Assembly: GCF_051106095.1 (NCBI RefSeq)
Contig: NC_135787.1
Location: 174,305,001 to 174,369,000, forward strand
Reading direction: 5' to 3'
DNA length: 64,000 nucleotides
Origin: Pogona vitticeps
Taxonomy: Eukaryota; Chordata; Lepidosauria; Squamata; Agamidae
The translations under genes and the position numbers were made by a program. Shown one piece after another: positions 22,154 to 33,855 of the stretch. The first letter of the stretch is position 1. Each line of letters opens with the position of its first letter. The notes under the pieces were generated by a model. It was not told where the DNA came from. It did not search any database and saw only the letters and a program-made list of their open reading frames with translations.

Positions 22154-22609
22154 ATGTCTGTCCAAGAGGGAAGGGTCCTTGGAGGAAAGCGGTCCATCCG
22201 AAACCCACCCCCACTGGAGAGACACCCCACAAAGGCAAGCGGGCATGTCATGCTGTGGGACCATATGCGCAGTAAGGAGCACCCCATTGAGGAAGCCGAA
22301 CGACTGGGAGAGATTTGGGATGTCACCGCACTGAAGGAGAGAACTATACAGGTGGGACTGCCTATGATGTGGGCTGGTTCGCCTATGTTTAATGGTCCCG
22401 TCGGACCTACAGAAGTTTTTGTACACCCTTCCCTTTCTGAAGATAGTAAATGTTCTGTTAAAGATATCCTGTCTTCTGTGGTTAATTGCGTTAAAAAAGA
22501 GGAACTGCTTAAATCAGAACAAGAACCCAATGGGGGAATACATTTGAAAAATTCCTGGACACTTCAGCTGGTCCAGAGTGGAGGCCAAATAGGAGTGGCA
22601 TACGTATAA
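22154..22609 (+). CDS. Unassigned open reading frame, 151 residues
   Basis: I do not recognise this protein. The frame has a natural-looking composition (Trp, His, acidic and basic residues spread throughout; about six Cys/His near the start) with segments LWDHMRSKEHPIEEAERLGE, IWDVTALKERTIQVGLPMMW and VFVHPSLSEDSKCSVKDIL. No signal peptide, membrane helix or known motif is evident. An overlapping plus-strand frame (22030-22275) also looks coding-like, so the true extent is unclear. Nearby bases have no recognised repeat. It may be an exon of an unknown gene, part of a fossil mobile or viral element, or chance. No splice pattern or promoter supports a host gene. Confidence 0.25.
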   Translation: MSVQEGRVLGGKRSIRNPPPLERHPTKASGHVMLWDHMRSKEHPIEEAERLGEIWDVTALKERTIQVGLPMMWAGSPMFNGPVGPTEVFVHPSLSEDSKCSVKDILSSVVNCVKKEELLKSEQEPNGGIHLKNSWTLQLVQSGGQIGVAYV

Positions 22610-23204
22610 AGATCATATGGCTCCTTTGTGAAAGCAGAGGTGCTATCTATTTCTCAGCCAGTTCAATGTTCTCCTTATAGACTATAGTATTCTGAAACAG
22701 CCTAAGACCCAGATATTTGAAGGATTTTAATACTGATTCTTGCTTGAGCCTGATGTCACTTTATGTGTACAAGTTACTTTTATATCCAGTGGTAAATACA
22801 GAAGTGAACATGCTTATACTGACAGTCCCCATAGTCACCCCGCCTCATAAAGAGAGTCCAGAAATCCAGACACATGGAGTGGTCAATTTCAACAGCTGAG
22901 GAGCAGGTTGTTTGTAAACGTAGTGGCCCTTAACTGCCCAATCAAGGCCAAACCACACTCAAACACTTTGCATTATTGCAGGCATGGTTTGCTACAAAAC
23001 TGCTCCTGAGAAAAGCCATTTCTCTCGCCACTAGCTTGACGACTGCAGCTAAGCTCAAAGGAAGCAACAGAGCCTGAAGAGGTGGCGGATGATGTCATGT
23101 AACTCAGAAAGTCACAGAGTATTGACCTTGTAAGCTGTGGCTGTTCTTCACCACTGTTTATATTTCACATTTCCTCCAGTCAGTTTGAGCTGGCAAAGCA
23201 TGGC
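22610..23204. other. Intergenic, nothing recognised
   Basis: No gene, RNA or repeat family is seen. Confidence 0.35.
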
Positions 23205-23365
23205 TCTCTTGTGCCTCATTTTATCCTCATAACAACCCTGTGAGGTACGCCAAAGTGTAACTGGTTATGTTCACCTAGTGAGTGTCAAGATTCTAACTGG
23301 GGTCTTGAGCTACGCTCTCCCAAGCCCTAGGCCTCCAGTGTTCTAATCAGTGGTACCACCACAGG
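23205..23365 (-). mobile_element. MIR-like tRNA SINE
   Basis: The plus strand has ttttatcctcataacaacc ctgtgaggta, then cacctagtgagtgtcaag, then the worn reversed B-box and head (tctaatcagtggtaccacca). This is the reverse order of the MIR-like copy at 15365-15545. Confidence 0.55.
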
Positions 23366-24417
23366 CTCTTTGGTGAACGTTCCTCTGTCAGAATTTCTCT
23401 CTTCACCGTCCTCAGTCAGCAGCTGGAACCCAGTGTACCAAGCAGTGCCTTCTGTACTAGATTAAAAAAAAAACCATTAAAAATGGCAGCTAGATGACCG
23501 CCATTTAAATATCTCATTGCCTGCATGGCATAACATTTCATTGGGACACAAAGGGTGACAAAAATAGTTCCCATTACTGTCAGATAGAGCAGTATCAGTA
23601 CAGTATTGACAGGTATTTTGAAGGGAGGCTATTAGGTATATTAGTTAGGGCCCCACTAGACAAGCCCCTTATGCCAAGGCTTGTCTGAAGCCAGCCCTCT
23701 TCCAGGCAGGGATGCAGAGACATGTCTAGAGAAGACAAATTCTTTCCTTACCCAGCTATAGTCCTAAGACAGGGGTGGGCAGCACATGCCCTGTTAGGTG
23801 CAGACAGGATTAAACTATTTTTTTGGGGATGTCGCTCAGTTCCGCAATCCACATGACCCACTATAAGAAGACAAACGAGAGTTATATTTTAAGGGGCATT
23901 TCACACTTTGGTGCGGGAATTCAGGACAAAGTGGGGAAAAGTCCCCCAAATGTGGCAGCTTCCCCTGGTTGGTCATTGAATTTTGGAAGTTCCATTTTTC
24001 CCTCAAATTGGCCATCAGAGGAAGGGCTATCATGACTTCTGGGGAGAGAAAGAAGCCCCATACCCACCAAAATTGCCCACACTGGTTCTAGGAGAAGGAT
24101 AACTTCTATTGCATGGATGGGTGATGGTGTACTTTGACTGCAACTCCTGTCAGCCACAGTTGCCCACCTTTGATCTAGAAGCCAACATTGTATATATCCA
24201 TGTTGCCTGTCTATGTCTACTGTTTTGCTCAAGGTAGAAGGAGTTTGGGAAGGGGGTGAGGGGGCTTGGATCCATAAATCCAAGACGTGTCAAATGCAGT
24301 AATTACTCTCTTTTGTCATCCAGCCCCCTAGTGACCTCAAAGGAAAAGAAATCATTAAATGAAGGCAACCACTGATCTATAAAGTGTTTATATATTAACG
24401 ATATAATGTATATGAAC
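23366..24417. other. Intergenic, nothing firm
   Basis: A weak MITE arm occurs near 24135-24175 (ctgcaactcctgtcagccac). Otherwise nothing is recognised. Confidence 0.35.
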
Positions 24418-24560
24418 TGCTGGATAGCTCAGTGGCTTAGGCATCTAGCTACAGAGCCAGAGGTTGGGAGATTGATTCCATACCGGGCATCCTTAACAGG
24501 GGTTGGACTCAATGATCCATAGGGTTCCTTCCAGCTCTGTAATTCTAGGATGATGATGAT
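24418..24560 (+). mobile_element. tRNA-derived SINE with CR1-type tail
   Basis: The A-box-like tggatagctcagtggctt and B-box-like gttgggagattgattcc are followed by the tail atgatccatagggttccttc cagctctgtaattctaggat and a GAT-rich end. Same family as 11945-12075 and 57690-57835, and the best kept of the three. Confidence 0.75.
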
Positions 24561-24798
24561 TGACACTTTGAACACTTGTATCAATGGCTAGATATTATTT
24601 CAAGATGAAAGGATAGCTGGGGTAACTTTATCTCCCTTTCTAATTCGAGCTTAAAATTATTTGTAAGTACTCTTCGAAAATTCCTCTCTCCAAGCTGTTC
24701 TGTCTAATATATAGACTAAAATATTTAAGACCAGGAAAAAACTCATGTTGCATGAATCTGTCCATCTTTTACATGTTGGGGGGCGGCTATGTGCAGAA

Positions 24799-25536
24799 TC
24801 ATTTAAATAGGAATTAAAGAAACTCATAATGAGGGTGAAAGAGGAGAGCGCAAAAATGGTCTGAAGCTCAACATCAAAAAAACTGAGATCATGGACACCG
24901 GTCCCATCACTTCCTGGCAAATAGAAGAGGAAGATATAGAGGCAGTGAGATATTTTACTTTCTTGGGCTCCAGATGGTGACAGCAACCACAAAATTAAAA
25001 GATGCCTGCTTCTTGGGAGGAAAGCGATGACAAACCTCGACAGCATCTTAAAAGCAGAGACATCACCTTGTCGACAAAGGTCCGCATAGTCAAAGCTATG
25101 GTTTTCCCAGTAGCGATGTATGGCAGTGACACCTGGGCCATACAGAAGGCTGACCACCAAAGAATTGATGCTTTTGAATTGTGGTGCTGGAGGAGACTCT
25201 TGAGAGTCCCCTGGACTGCAAGGAGATCAAGCCTATCCGTTTTGAAGGAAAGCAACCCTGAGTGCTCACTGGAAGGACAGATCCTGAAGCTGAGGGTCCA
25301 GTACTTTGGCCATCTCATAAGAAGAGAAATCTCCCTGGAAAAGACCCTGATGTTGGGAAAGTGTGAGGGCAAGAGGAGAAGGGGACGACAGAGGATGAGA
25401 TGGGTGGACAGTGTCATTGAAGCGACCAACATGAATTTGACCCAACTTGGGGAGGCAGTGGAAGACAGGAGGGCCTGGTGTGCTCTGGTCCGTGGGGTCA
25501 CGAAGAGTCGGACATGACTTAATGACTAAACAACAA
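24799..25536 (+). mobile_element. RTE-BovB LINE, 3' 738 bp
   Basis: Encodes the C-terminal part of BovB ORF2: GLKLNIKKTEIMDTGPITSW, then (25002-25517) RRIDAFELWCWRRLLRVPW-like, QYFGHLIRR, KTLMLGKCEGKRRRGRQRMR and DRRAWCALVRGVTKSRT. The 3' end is cgaagagtcggacatgactt aatgactaaacaacaa. Flanked by a perfect 10-bp target duplication atgtgcagaa (24789-24798 and 25537-25546). The frame changes between the LKLNIKK part and the second part, so the ORF is dead as well as 5'-truncated. BovB is known to have moved horizontally between squamates and ruminants. Confidence 0.93.
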
Positions 25537-25546
25537 ATGTGCAGAA

Positions 25547-27714
25547 CCCCACCCATGTTATCACCCCTTCACTGATGGGAACCCTTCGGCAGGGACTTTT
25601 TATGGGGAAGCCAAACTACTTCATCTCTAAATTTCATCTTGATGGCATTCTTGCAGGAGTGAAAGATGTTCCTGTTTGGACCTCCACTGGAAGTGCCATG
25701 GGAATTCTGGGAATTGTAGTCCAGAAAGTGGACTACAATTCCAAACTGGGGGGTAGGATTTAGATACTATCTTTTATGTGTGTGTCTCCATGCACACACT
25801 TTATAGTGGTACAAGGGCAACCTTCACAGACCTGGTGTCCTCCAGCTGTCTTGGCTTGCGACACCTATCATTCCCAGTTTGCATGGTTAAACTAGGGAAA
25901 CATTTGTCACAATTGAGGTAATGGAGAAAAGTTAGGGAGGGAAGAGGGGCAACGCTTGCTGTAATTCCGGCAGAAATGAACGAGTTCGTTTGAGCTTAGA
26001 AACTGCCCCAGTCCCAAGCGGACCTTTTAGCTCATCTCAGCCTCCCTTCTCCCCCAGCAACCACTTCAATGGATCAAATCCCCCAGCATTTGATCCAATG
26101 AAAACAGAATGTAGATGAAACCAATGTACAATATTCTGCTTCCTGGTTATCCAATCAGACTCAGATGGAATGCTGAAAACTTATTTAAAAGGTATTAGAT
26201 AAGATCACAAAATTCGCATGTAAAACCAACATGTAAATCACTCATACTTAGTTGAAATAAATATCCCGCTAGTTGTAGCAGGATCCCATTGACTGGAATA
26301 GGTGGTATGGAATCTGCAGCCTCCAGATCTCCCTCCCGGATTAGCGCTTTTGCTGTCCCAAGGCACGAGGCTGGAGATGACGTGAGTTGTAGTCCAATAC
26401 ATCTGGAATGGGACCAAGGTTGTCTAATGAGAACGGAGGGGGAGATTTCCCTCATTTTAGAGTTCTTTTCTCCTTCCTGCACATTTCCTGCCACTTCAAT
26501 TTATAATCCTCTCTTTGTCATCTAATCATTCCCACAGCATCCCATTATAATAAAGCAAACTGCGTTTAGGATTTCAGGTGGGAAAATATAAGCTGCAGGC
26601 ACTGCTGAACTCAGAAGAACCAAAGAGTGCATTTTCATGTAAATGATCTCATAATGAAGAAGGAGGGGAGAAAGATATAAAACTTTGTACAAGAGCCTCA
26701 TAGACTTGTTTCTAAATAGCACACACCCCCCCACTCCACACACCAGTACAGTACTTGGCATCAGCTGCTATTAGAGATATTTCAGTGCTATTGAGTGAAG
26801 CTACTCAGCCGGGACTATCTGCCAGAAAAGATACAAAAGAATACTCCCCCCCCCTTCTCTATCCTTCTATAAATATAGAGATCTTTGGAATAATATGCCT
26901 CCTTGGGTTCTCCCCCAGACATCTTAACTCCAGCCCTCTTGTGACAAATTTATAATATTCACAAATATTGACTAAAAATAATCCTCAGATTTTTATTTCA
27001 TTGTGTGCCAATAGTTAGCAGCAAAACACGTCACCAGCTGTGGCTGGTGCTGCAGACTCATTCTAGACAGGAGGTATTCATTCTTGAGAGGCGGTGTTAA
27101 GCTCTAGTTCTGCCTCTCAATGAGCCTGTGGTTGCAGCTGACATTGGTCGATGATAACCCCCCCCCCCATTGGTATGAATGTCTCTCCGCTATGTGCACA
27201 GTAAAATGTTTGTATTTCTTTTGTTTCCTGTTCTTTAGTGAGCACCTGTTTCATTTCCATGATTTATACATACCAGTGCTTTCATATAACATGAAAAGAA
27301 ATGCCTCCTAGGGTTATTTCATTTTAGGTTTCCCTTCCATATCTTCTAGCTCTCCAAAAGCCTCACAGAACTCTTAAAAACTACTTCAAAAAGCAGAGAG
27401 GCAAAGCAACAGAGAATCAATCTACGTACTTCAAAAGCAGGCAACAATTCCTGAGAAAGAAGAACCACAATTAGACCTATGTAGGCACCGGTTTATAGAG
27501 AGAGAGAGTCTCTAGCAGTGCCTACTCCCCAAATCATACAACCACCAGAGGCCCTCTTTTTCATGTGGCCACCCAAGAAATATGGGAGGGAAGAATGAGG
27601 GAATGCAAGAATACCAGCTACTGCCACTTAACACTAGCTGCACATGTGACACATCTCACAATGTATTATAATTTTATTACACTCTAGAAATTGTCTCTTA
27701 ATTTATGAATTATT
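25547..27714. other. Intergenic, nothing recognised
   Basis: A short gggaattctgggaattgtag MITE-like arm lies near 25700. C-runs occur near 26724, 26848 and 27158. No gene or RNA is seen. Confidence 0.35.
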
Positions 27715-27855
27715 GGCTGGAATCCAGTAATAGGTTGCAGCTAGAGTAGGCCCATTGAAGCAATTGAACTTAATGAGGCGTTAACTCAACAGGTCCACAT
27801 GGATACAATGGTCTTGTTCTAGTTATAATTTACTACTTGATTTCAGCCATTGAGA
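27715..27855. repeat. MITE-like repeat with inverted ends
   Basis: Starts ggctggaatccagtaata and ends in the approximate inverse (tttactacttgatttcagcc). Inside is agagtaggcccattgaagca, shared with 11205-11430. It is probably a non-autonomous DNA transposon. The family name is not known to me. Confidence 0.5.
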
Positions 27856-28529
27856 GTGAATTTCCAATTGTCTTGGGTGTATACTATCGTGTTTAGTTGA
27901 TCAAAGCATTAAAAAAGGCCCTGGGTTTTGTAATTAGACCAAATTCCAATATAAGTGCAGCAACCTTGTATTTAAAATAACTTATGGATGAATAACAGCC
28001 AAACAGAGGTTGGCCAACTTAGCCTCTCTTGGTTCTTTTTAAGTGATACCTTGCAGATTTTTGCCTTTAGGTCACCTCCTCCTTAGATTACTTTCAGCTT
28101 CTTCTAGGATACTGTATTGTTTTCTGTGACTTTTTTTTCTGGAATGGATGGATGGCCATGAGGGTGCCCCCATGTTGGCTTTCAGCACCTTCCCACCCAT
28201 GAAGATCAGCTCTGGGGTAGGAGAATTTGCACCCAGCTCCAGCTTTTATCTTGTTTTAACTTGTATTGATTTCCTGGAAACATAAAGATCCATTTTTCCT
28301 TTTGCCTTGTTATGAGCATTCTACGCAACTACTTTTAATGCATAGCCATATGTTCACCTAACTTTGCTAACATAATGACCACGAATTCTAACACCCACAG
28401 CTGGCTTCACTGGTTTACTTCTTCCTTCTCAGAGTTTCTGTGCCTCGTATAAGTTATTGGCATTATGTGATTTAAACTACTTAAACTTCCTTCATGCAAA
28501 TGCATGAATACCCTTGGAAGGAGACTGAA
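27856..28529. other. Intergenic, nothing recognised
   Basis: No gene or repeat family is seen. Confidence 0.35.
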
Positions 28530-29128
28530 AGTATAGTAAATTACTGCAATGCATTCTACATGGGGCTGCCTTTGAAGACGATCCAGTGACTGCAACTGGT
28601 CTAGAATCGAGCTGCACAGCTAGTGAGTGGTGTGGCCGCTAGGGACATATCAAGCCGATTCTGTATAAGTTACATTGGCTACCAGTTGCTGCCTGGGCCC
28701 AATTCAAAGTGCTTGTTTTGACATATAAAGCCCTAAATGGCTTGGGCCCTGGATACCTGAAGGACCGCCTCCTTCCATATGAGCCTACCCGGCAGTTAAG
28801 ATCTAGCCAGGGGTCCCTCCTGAAAGAGCCGTCCCTCAAGGAGGTAAGAGGGATGGCTTGTAGACAAAGGGCCTTTTTGGCAGCTGCCCCCAGACTATGG
28901 AACACCATCCTAATTGAGATTTGTCCGGTGCCGACGCTGATGACATTTCGGCGCCAGGTCAAAACCTTCCTGTTCCAGAAGGCTTTTAATTGAAATAATA
29001 TCAACTGTGGGTCCTGATGGCAATTTTTAGAGTATATATTGTAATTGTATTTTAATTGCTTTATCTTTTCATTGTATTTTAATTGTTGTAAGCCGCCCAG
29101 AGACCTTTGGGTAGAGTGGGCAGCAGAT

Positions 29129-29211
<83 letters not shown>

Positions 29212-29215
29212 AGCT
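28530..29215 (+). mobile_element. L2-type LINE 3' end with AATA tail
   Basis: The frame at 28709-28993 reads VLTYKALNGLGPGYLKDRLL, RQRAFLAAAPRLWNTIL and TFRRQVKTFLFQKAFN, the C-terminal signature of L2/CR1-superfamily ORF2. It is followed by a 3' UTR ending gtaagccgcccagagacctt and an AATA run of about 80 bp (29133-29212). Upstream, TACAATGC-type coding is present but interrupted. It is 5'-truncated and fairly young, judging by the clean C-terminal frame. Confidence 0.85.
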
Positions 29216-30264
29216 TAGTATGGGGGGAGGTGTAGCAGCCTCCCAACTAGTTCCGAGACTGGCATCAACCTACCCTGCACCCTGTATATCTCAGGAGACC
29301 TGCCAACCCTCTCTATTCCTGGCCCTGTGACATTACTGGTATGTGTTTCTGGATGTTGTTTTTTTAAAAGAAAGAAATCTGACAAATCGAGGGGAAATGC
29401 AAATGCCTACGGCTAGGGGGAGCAACACCACTCCAACTGCGTGACCTAGTGACACAAAGCCCATACTGTATAAACATCCTTCCGCAATCACTCATATACT
29501 CAGTATTAGCAGTGCAGTAATATTTTATCAAAGTTTAGTAAACTAAGCTGAGTAGGGTGACAAACAGGAGGAAGTTTAGTCCAGAACTCAAACCAGCTAT
29601 CTCAACTGACATGGAAGTCTTTCTCTTTATCCTATAATTCTATGATATATATACAGTATATATATTGCAGGGTGATGTCTGTCTGAGCCCTTCCTCTCTG
29701 ATATAGCTACAGAAGCTCAATATTACTTTCACTTTCCTCTTTCTTCAGTTTCAATCACTGGCCATCTTCTTAACCCTATGAATGCCAAATGAGGATATAA
29801 GGGCTCTGCAGTGGTGTGACTGTATCCTACGTCTTCAAAGCAGCTCTACACTGCAAGTGCAGAAACATCGCTGATTTGGTCTGTTTTTGCAGACACACTC
29901 TTGCTACTTAGGAGTTGGTTTTTTATTGTTGTTTTTGGAGGGGAGAGGGCTCCTCTGTTTGATTCTGCACTTAGTTTTCTGATACCCACCGAAAGGAATG
30001 GTGAAGCCTTTGTTCTCTGTTCCATATTTAGGCATTGATCGGAGGAAAAACAAGCTGTCTTAGGTTTTTACAACCCCCCCTGCCCCACTAGATGGCACTG
30101 AACTCTTTTTCTTTCAAAGAAAAAAAAAGATGAACTAATAGGCTGAAAGTCATTTTGGTGTAAAAAGAAGAAAATAAATAAATAGAAATGAGCTAACTTC
30201 TACAATGAATGGTAATAATAAAAACATTCTCTAAAACTAATGCCACAATCCTAAATTTGCTTTC
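29216..30264. other. Intergenic, nothing recognised
   Basis: No gene, RNA or clear repeat family is seen apart from short TA and A runs. Confidence 0.35.
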
Positions 30265-30365
30265 AAGTTAATGGCTGAAATCCCAACTCATAACCTTATT
30301 TATTCTGGATTAAATTCCATTGATTTCAACAGGTCATAATTCTGGGGTATGTTTGCTTACGATAA
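30265..30365. repeat. Fragment of ggctgaaatcc repeat family
   Basis: The sequence aatggctgaaatcccaactc then ttccattgatttcaacaggt resembles the copies at 11205-11430 and 27715-27855, much worn. Confidence 0.35.
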
Positions 30366-30659
30366 TGTTATCCAGACATATCTTCAGTGACAATCCATGA
30401 CATGTATAGCTGCCCCCAATGGACTGGATGATGTAGATCCCTCCTCCCCCAGTTCTGCCCCCTTATGGCATCTCACCCATTTCCCCTTTGTGTATAGCAG
30501 TCAGATACAGGAACAGCTACTTTTGGGGCCCACAGATCCAAACTACCCAAGCCAAGATGGCTACTACCTCATCAAGAGTCCAGACTTGGCTCGGGGATCA
30601 CCAACTGCTGATTCTTAATTAAGGCAAAACCCCACCAGGACGCTTACCCACCCACATGG

Positions 30660-30870
30660 TTTGGTGGCTGTAGTGACAGAGAGACCCAACCTTAAATTCT
30701 TGCTCAGCCCTGAAGCTCACCAAGTGACCTTGGGCCAGTCATGCTATCTCTCAACCTAGCCTATTTGTTGTGGTGCTGCCTATGAAGTCACTTGCAACTT
30801 CTGGCACTCTAACAGGACTGCTGACCTATGTAAGATGCTCAAGGATTTGTTCTCCATTGCCCTTCCCCTG
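30660..30870 (+). mobile_element. MIR-like SINE core
   Basis: Contains cagccctgaagctcaccaag tgaccttgggccagtcatgc tatctctcaacctagcc, the core block of MIR-like SINEs. The head and tail are poorly kept. Confidence 0.6.
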
Positions 30871-31009
30871 CCCTGTGTGATTTTTGAACCTGTGTCCCAT
30901 AAACCCCGTCTGACACTCTTATCCATTACAACATATTTTTCTAGATCTAGCCTTCATTGTTTTTATATTCCCTCAAGTCGCATTCAACATAGGACAATCC
31001 TAAATTAAT

Positions 31010-31495
31010 AACCTTCAAAATGTCCTACTATTAATAGCCCTGCTCAGTTCTTGCAAGCTTAAGTCTGTAGCTTCTTTTATTGAGTCAACCAACCTCATAC
31101 AGCATTTGGTTTTCCTCTTTTCTTGCTGGCCAAAACCGTTCCTCGCAAGAATGTCAATTCCAGCAAATGATGTGCCTGAAGAACGAGACCCTCAGTTTTG
31201 TCACTTTTGCTTCTAGGAAGAGTTCAGGCTTGACATGATCTAGACCCACTTGCTCGTCTTTCTGGTGGCCCAGAGTATCTGCAGGGCTTTCCTCCAGCAC
31301 CATATTTCAACTTTCTTCATCACTCAGCTTTCACATCAGTACATAGTCATGAGAAAACAACAACGTGGATGAGGCTGACTTTGGTCTCTAGTGATACATC
31401 TGTACACTTGAATATCGTTTCTCATTCCTTCCTAATTGCCCTTCTAGCTTCAGTCTTCTGATATCTTGGATGCAGTTTTCATTTGAATGTCTAAC
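31010..31495 (-). mobile_element. RTE-like LINE 3' region, reversed
   Basis: The plus strand shows ttgcaagcttaagtctgtag, tgagtcaaccaacctcatac, ctcagttttgtcacttttgc, tgatctagacccacttgctc and ctttggtctctagtgataca. These are the reverse of the LINE family seen at 18480-19012. Frames are broken and the copy is diverged. Confidence 0.55.
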
Positions 31496-31734
31496 CTACA
31501 ACACACTGTATTGATGTGAAGATAGTAATGGGGGGCAAAACAATGTACACCATGTTGAGCCCAAAAGGGAAATATAGCAAACTAAGAGACAAAATAGAGA
31601 TATAATTTCTCAAGCGCACAAAACCCATTAAGGAAAGGAAAGGAGAAGTAGTGGGTTTAACAAACTTTTCTTTATTACATTGCAACTGGCTTTCCTGCTT
31701 TCAGGCCACTTCAAGAGATACTGCCTAGAATGGA

Positions 31735-31840
31735 CCAGATGGGTGGGATATAAATCAAATCAAATCAAATCAAATCAAATCAATCAATCAGTCAGTCAGT
31801 CAGTCAGTCAGTCAATCAATCAATCAATCAATCAATAAAA
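31735..31840 (+). mobile_element. L2-type LINE terminus with CAAAT/CAGT/CAAT tail
   Basis: The sequence tggaccagatgggtgggata taaat is the L2 3' terminus. It is followed by a compound tail in which the unit changes from CAAAT to CAGT to CAAT. Confidence 0.65.
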
Positions 31841-32129
31841 TATTGCTGCCTGAGGCTGAATAACAAAATATCACCCGATTTTTTTTTTGTCAGAGCCTGG
31901 AGGGCATCCTCTAGAATTTTCGAATGAAGTGTCCACTGCTTGGTCAGGATGACCAGATATTCTCTTATTTTATTTTAGAAGCCACCCTTCTTGTGCCTTT
32001 AAAAGTTCTGGAGGGGGTTTCAGCAGGTGTAGCTTGCACTGAAAGTCACACAGGGCGAAATTTCCTCTTCTAACCCTCTTTTCAAGGTAAAGGGACCCTG
32101 CTGTCCTTTTCATCCGGTTCCCCGCTAGC

Positions 32130-33130
32130 CCTGCAAAATCCGGATGGAGCCCCAAATCCGAACCGCAAGCCTCCTGCGTCACTCTCACGTAAGAAAAAGC
32201 CTGTCACAACCGCGAGTGTGTGTATGTGTGTGTGTGTGTGGGGAATCAATGAAGGGAGGCAGAGAACGACAGCTTCGCCGCTTCCCGCCCCCTTTCTCGT
32301 TGACATTTCCTCGCCGACCGACTGCGTTGGCGCCCGCACAACTCCCCGCGGCAGATCGGGGGTGCGGGTGGGTGGAAGATCATTTAATAACGATCTGTTT
32401 GTCCCAAGGCCCGCCCCGCCCCCGTCTAGGAAGCCTGAAAAAAAGAAGAAGAAAAAACCCGGGAAACAGTACAGTACGAACCCACCCGGCTGGGCCACTC
32501 CTTCAAGGAGACATTTTTTCCCAACCTCTCAACACACCACAAAAAAAAGAGAGAGAAACGGGCTTCTATCTGGAGCTGGAAATGAAACAAAGGCATTGCC
32601 TCCCGCAGGTTTACTCGCGAGGAAATCTCATTGCACCTCATGGGCGTTCTTGCAAAACACACACACACACACAAAACACTCCGTGCACGGGATCGGGGCT
32701 GCCTCGGCCCTTCTGATGAGGTTGAAGCCACACCGCGTCCGCTTACTCCCGAGTAAAGCGTGCCCCGCGTGCCAAGCCGTTAAGGCGTTTTCTTTCGTGG
32801 GGGATCCCGGTGAGTTCAACCGGGCTTAAGCCCGCAGCAGGGGAGGCTAGCTTTCTCCTACTACTCGACCGATCGCTTTTCGGTGGAGCAGCCAGCGCCA
32901 GGGGACGAAAGAAATATGCGCCCCTTTTAGGGGCAATAAGGTAAAACCCAGACCAGCCTCGACGCTGCAGAATTTCTTGGCCACGAGCCCCAACCATTGC
33001 ATCATCAAAATAAAGGCGTCGGGCTCCTCCCCCTTTTTGGGAGGCGAGGCGGCCAAGTCCGCTGTGCAATCTGGCAAAGAAGCAGAGCAAAAACCCGGAT
33101 CTGGAATTCCACCCCCCCCCCCCGCCAGTT
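32130..33130. promoter_or_regulatory. Isolated GC-rich, CpG-containing island
   Basis: About 1 kb of GC-rich DNA with many CpGs (ctcgccgaccgactgcgttgg, ccgcccccgtctagg, cgcgtccgcttactcccgag, ctactcgaccgatcgctttt) stands out from AT-rich flanks. It lies about 11 kb upstream of the TMEM178B island and 15 kb upstream of MRPS33. No coding exon or clear start is recognised; the open frames across it are long only because of base composition. It could be a distal promoter of TMEM178B, a non-coding RNA promoter or an unmethylated orphan island. Part of 32720-32830 resembles an interspersed repeat. Confidence 0.45.
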
Positions 33131-33192
33131 GCAGACTGGGTTTCTCGTGAGTTTTGTCTGAAACAGACTAAATACGCCTATTTTGGGGGACT

Positions 33193-33409
<217 letters not shown>

Positions 33410-33679
33410 GCAGGAATGTCGCACGCTGTCTAGCGAAGAAATATTTCAGAAACATAAATATTCAGGGTCCACAGGGTTTTACACACACTCTCTAGCTGCT
33501 GTGTACGGAAACAAAGCAGGCAAGGAGGAAAAACACAGGTATTACTGGCCAGATAAAAAGTTAACAGTGTTGCTTGCCTCCATGTGCGCTTTAGAGTGTT
33601 CTGTTCCTTTAACAGACATGTATTTGCAGAAATTCATCAGGACTCGATGCCCCCAATGCAGATTAATAGGGGAAGTTAA

Positions 33680-33855
33680 TTAGTTATGTGCCATTAAGTC
33701 AGAACCCATCCATAGAGAACCTAGTCGTGCTTTTAAGGTAAGGGAGATATTTCCAGAGTGGTTTGCTGCAGTGAATTTCCATGGTTGAGCGGGGATTCAA
33801 ACCCTTGTCTCCAGAGTCCTTGTCCATCACTCTAACCATTACACCACACTGTTAC
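33680..33855 (-). mobile_element. tRNA-derived SINE with Sauria-type tail, reversed
   Basis: Starts with the reversed tail (tgccattaagtcagaaccc) and ends with the reversed tRNA-like head (ggggattcaaacccttgtct, tctaaccattacaccacact). Same type as 18085-18265. Confidence 0.65.

Noticed and set aside
24995-25501. 168-residue minus-strand frame
   Set aside because: Antisense of the BovB ORF.
32082-32829. Several frames of 100-203 residues on both strands in the 32 kb island
   Set aside because: Overlapping, low-complexity and mutually exclusive; explained by base composition.
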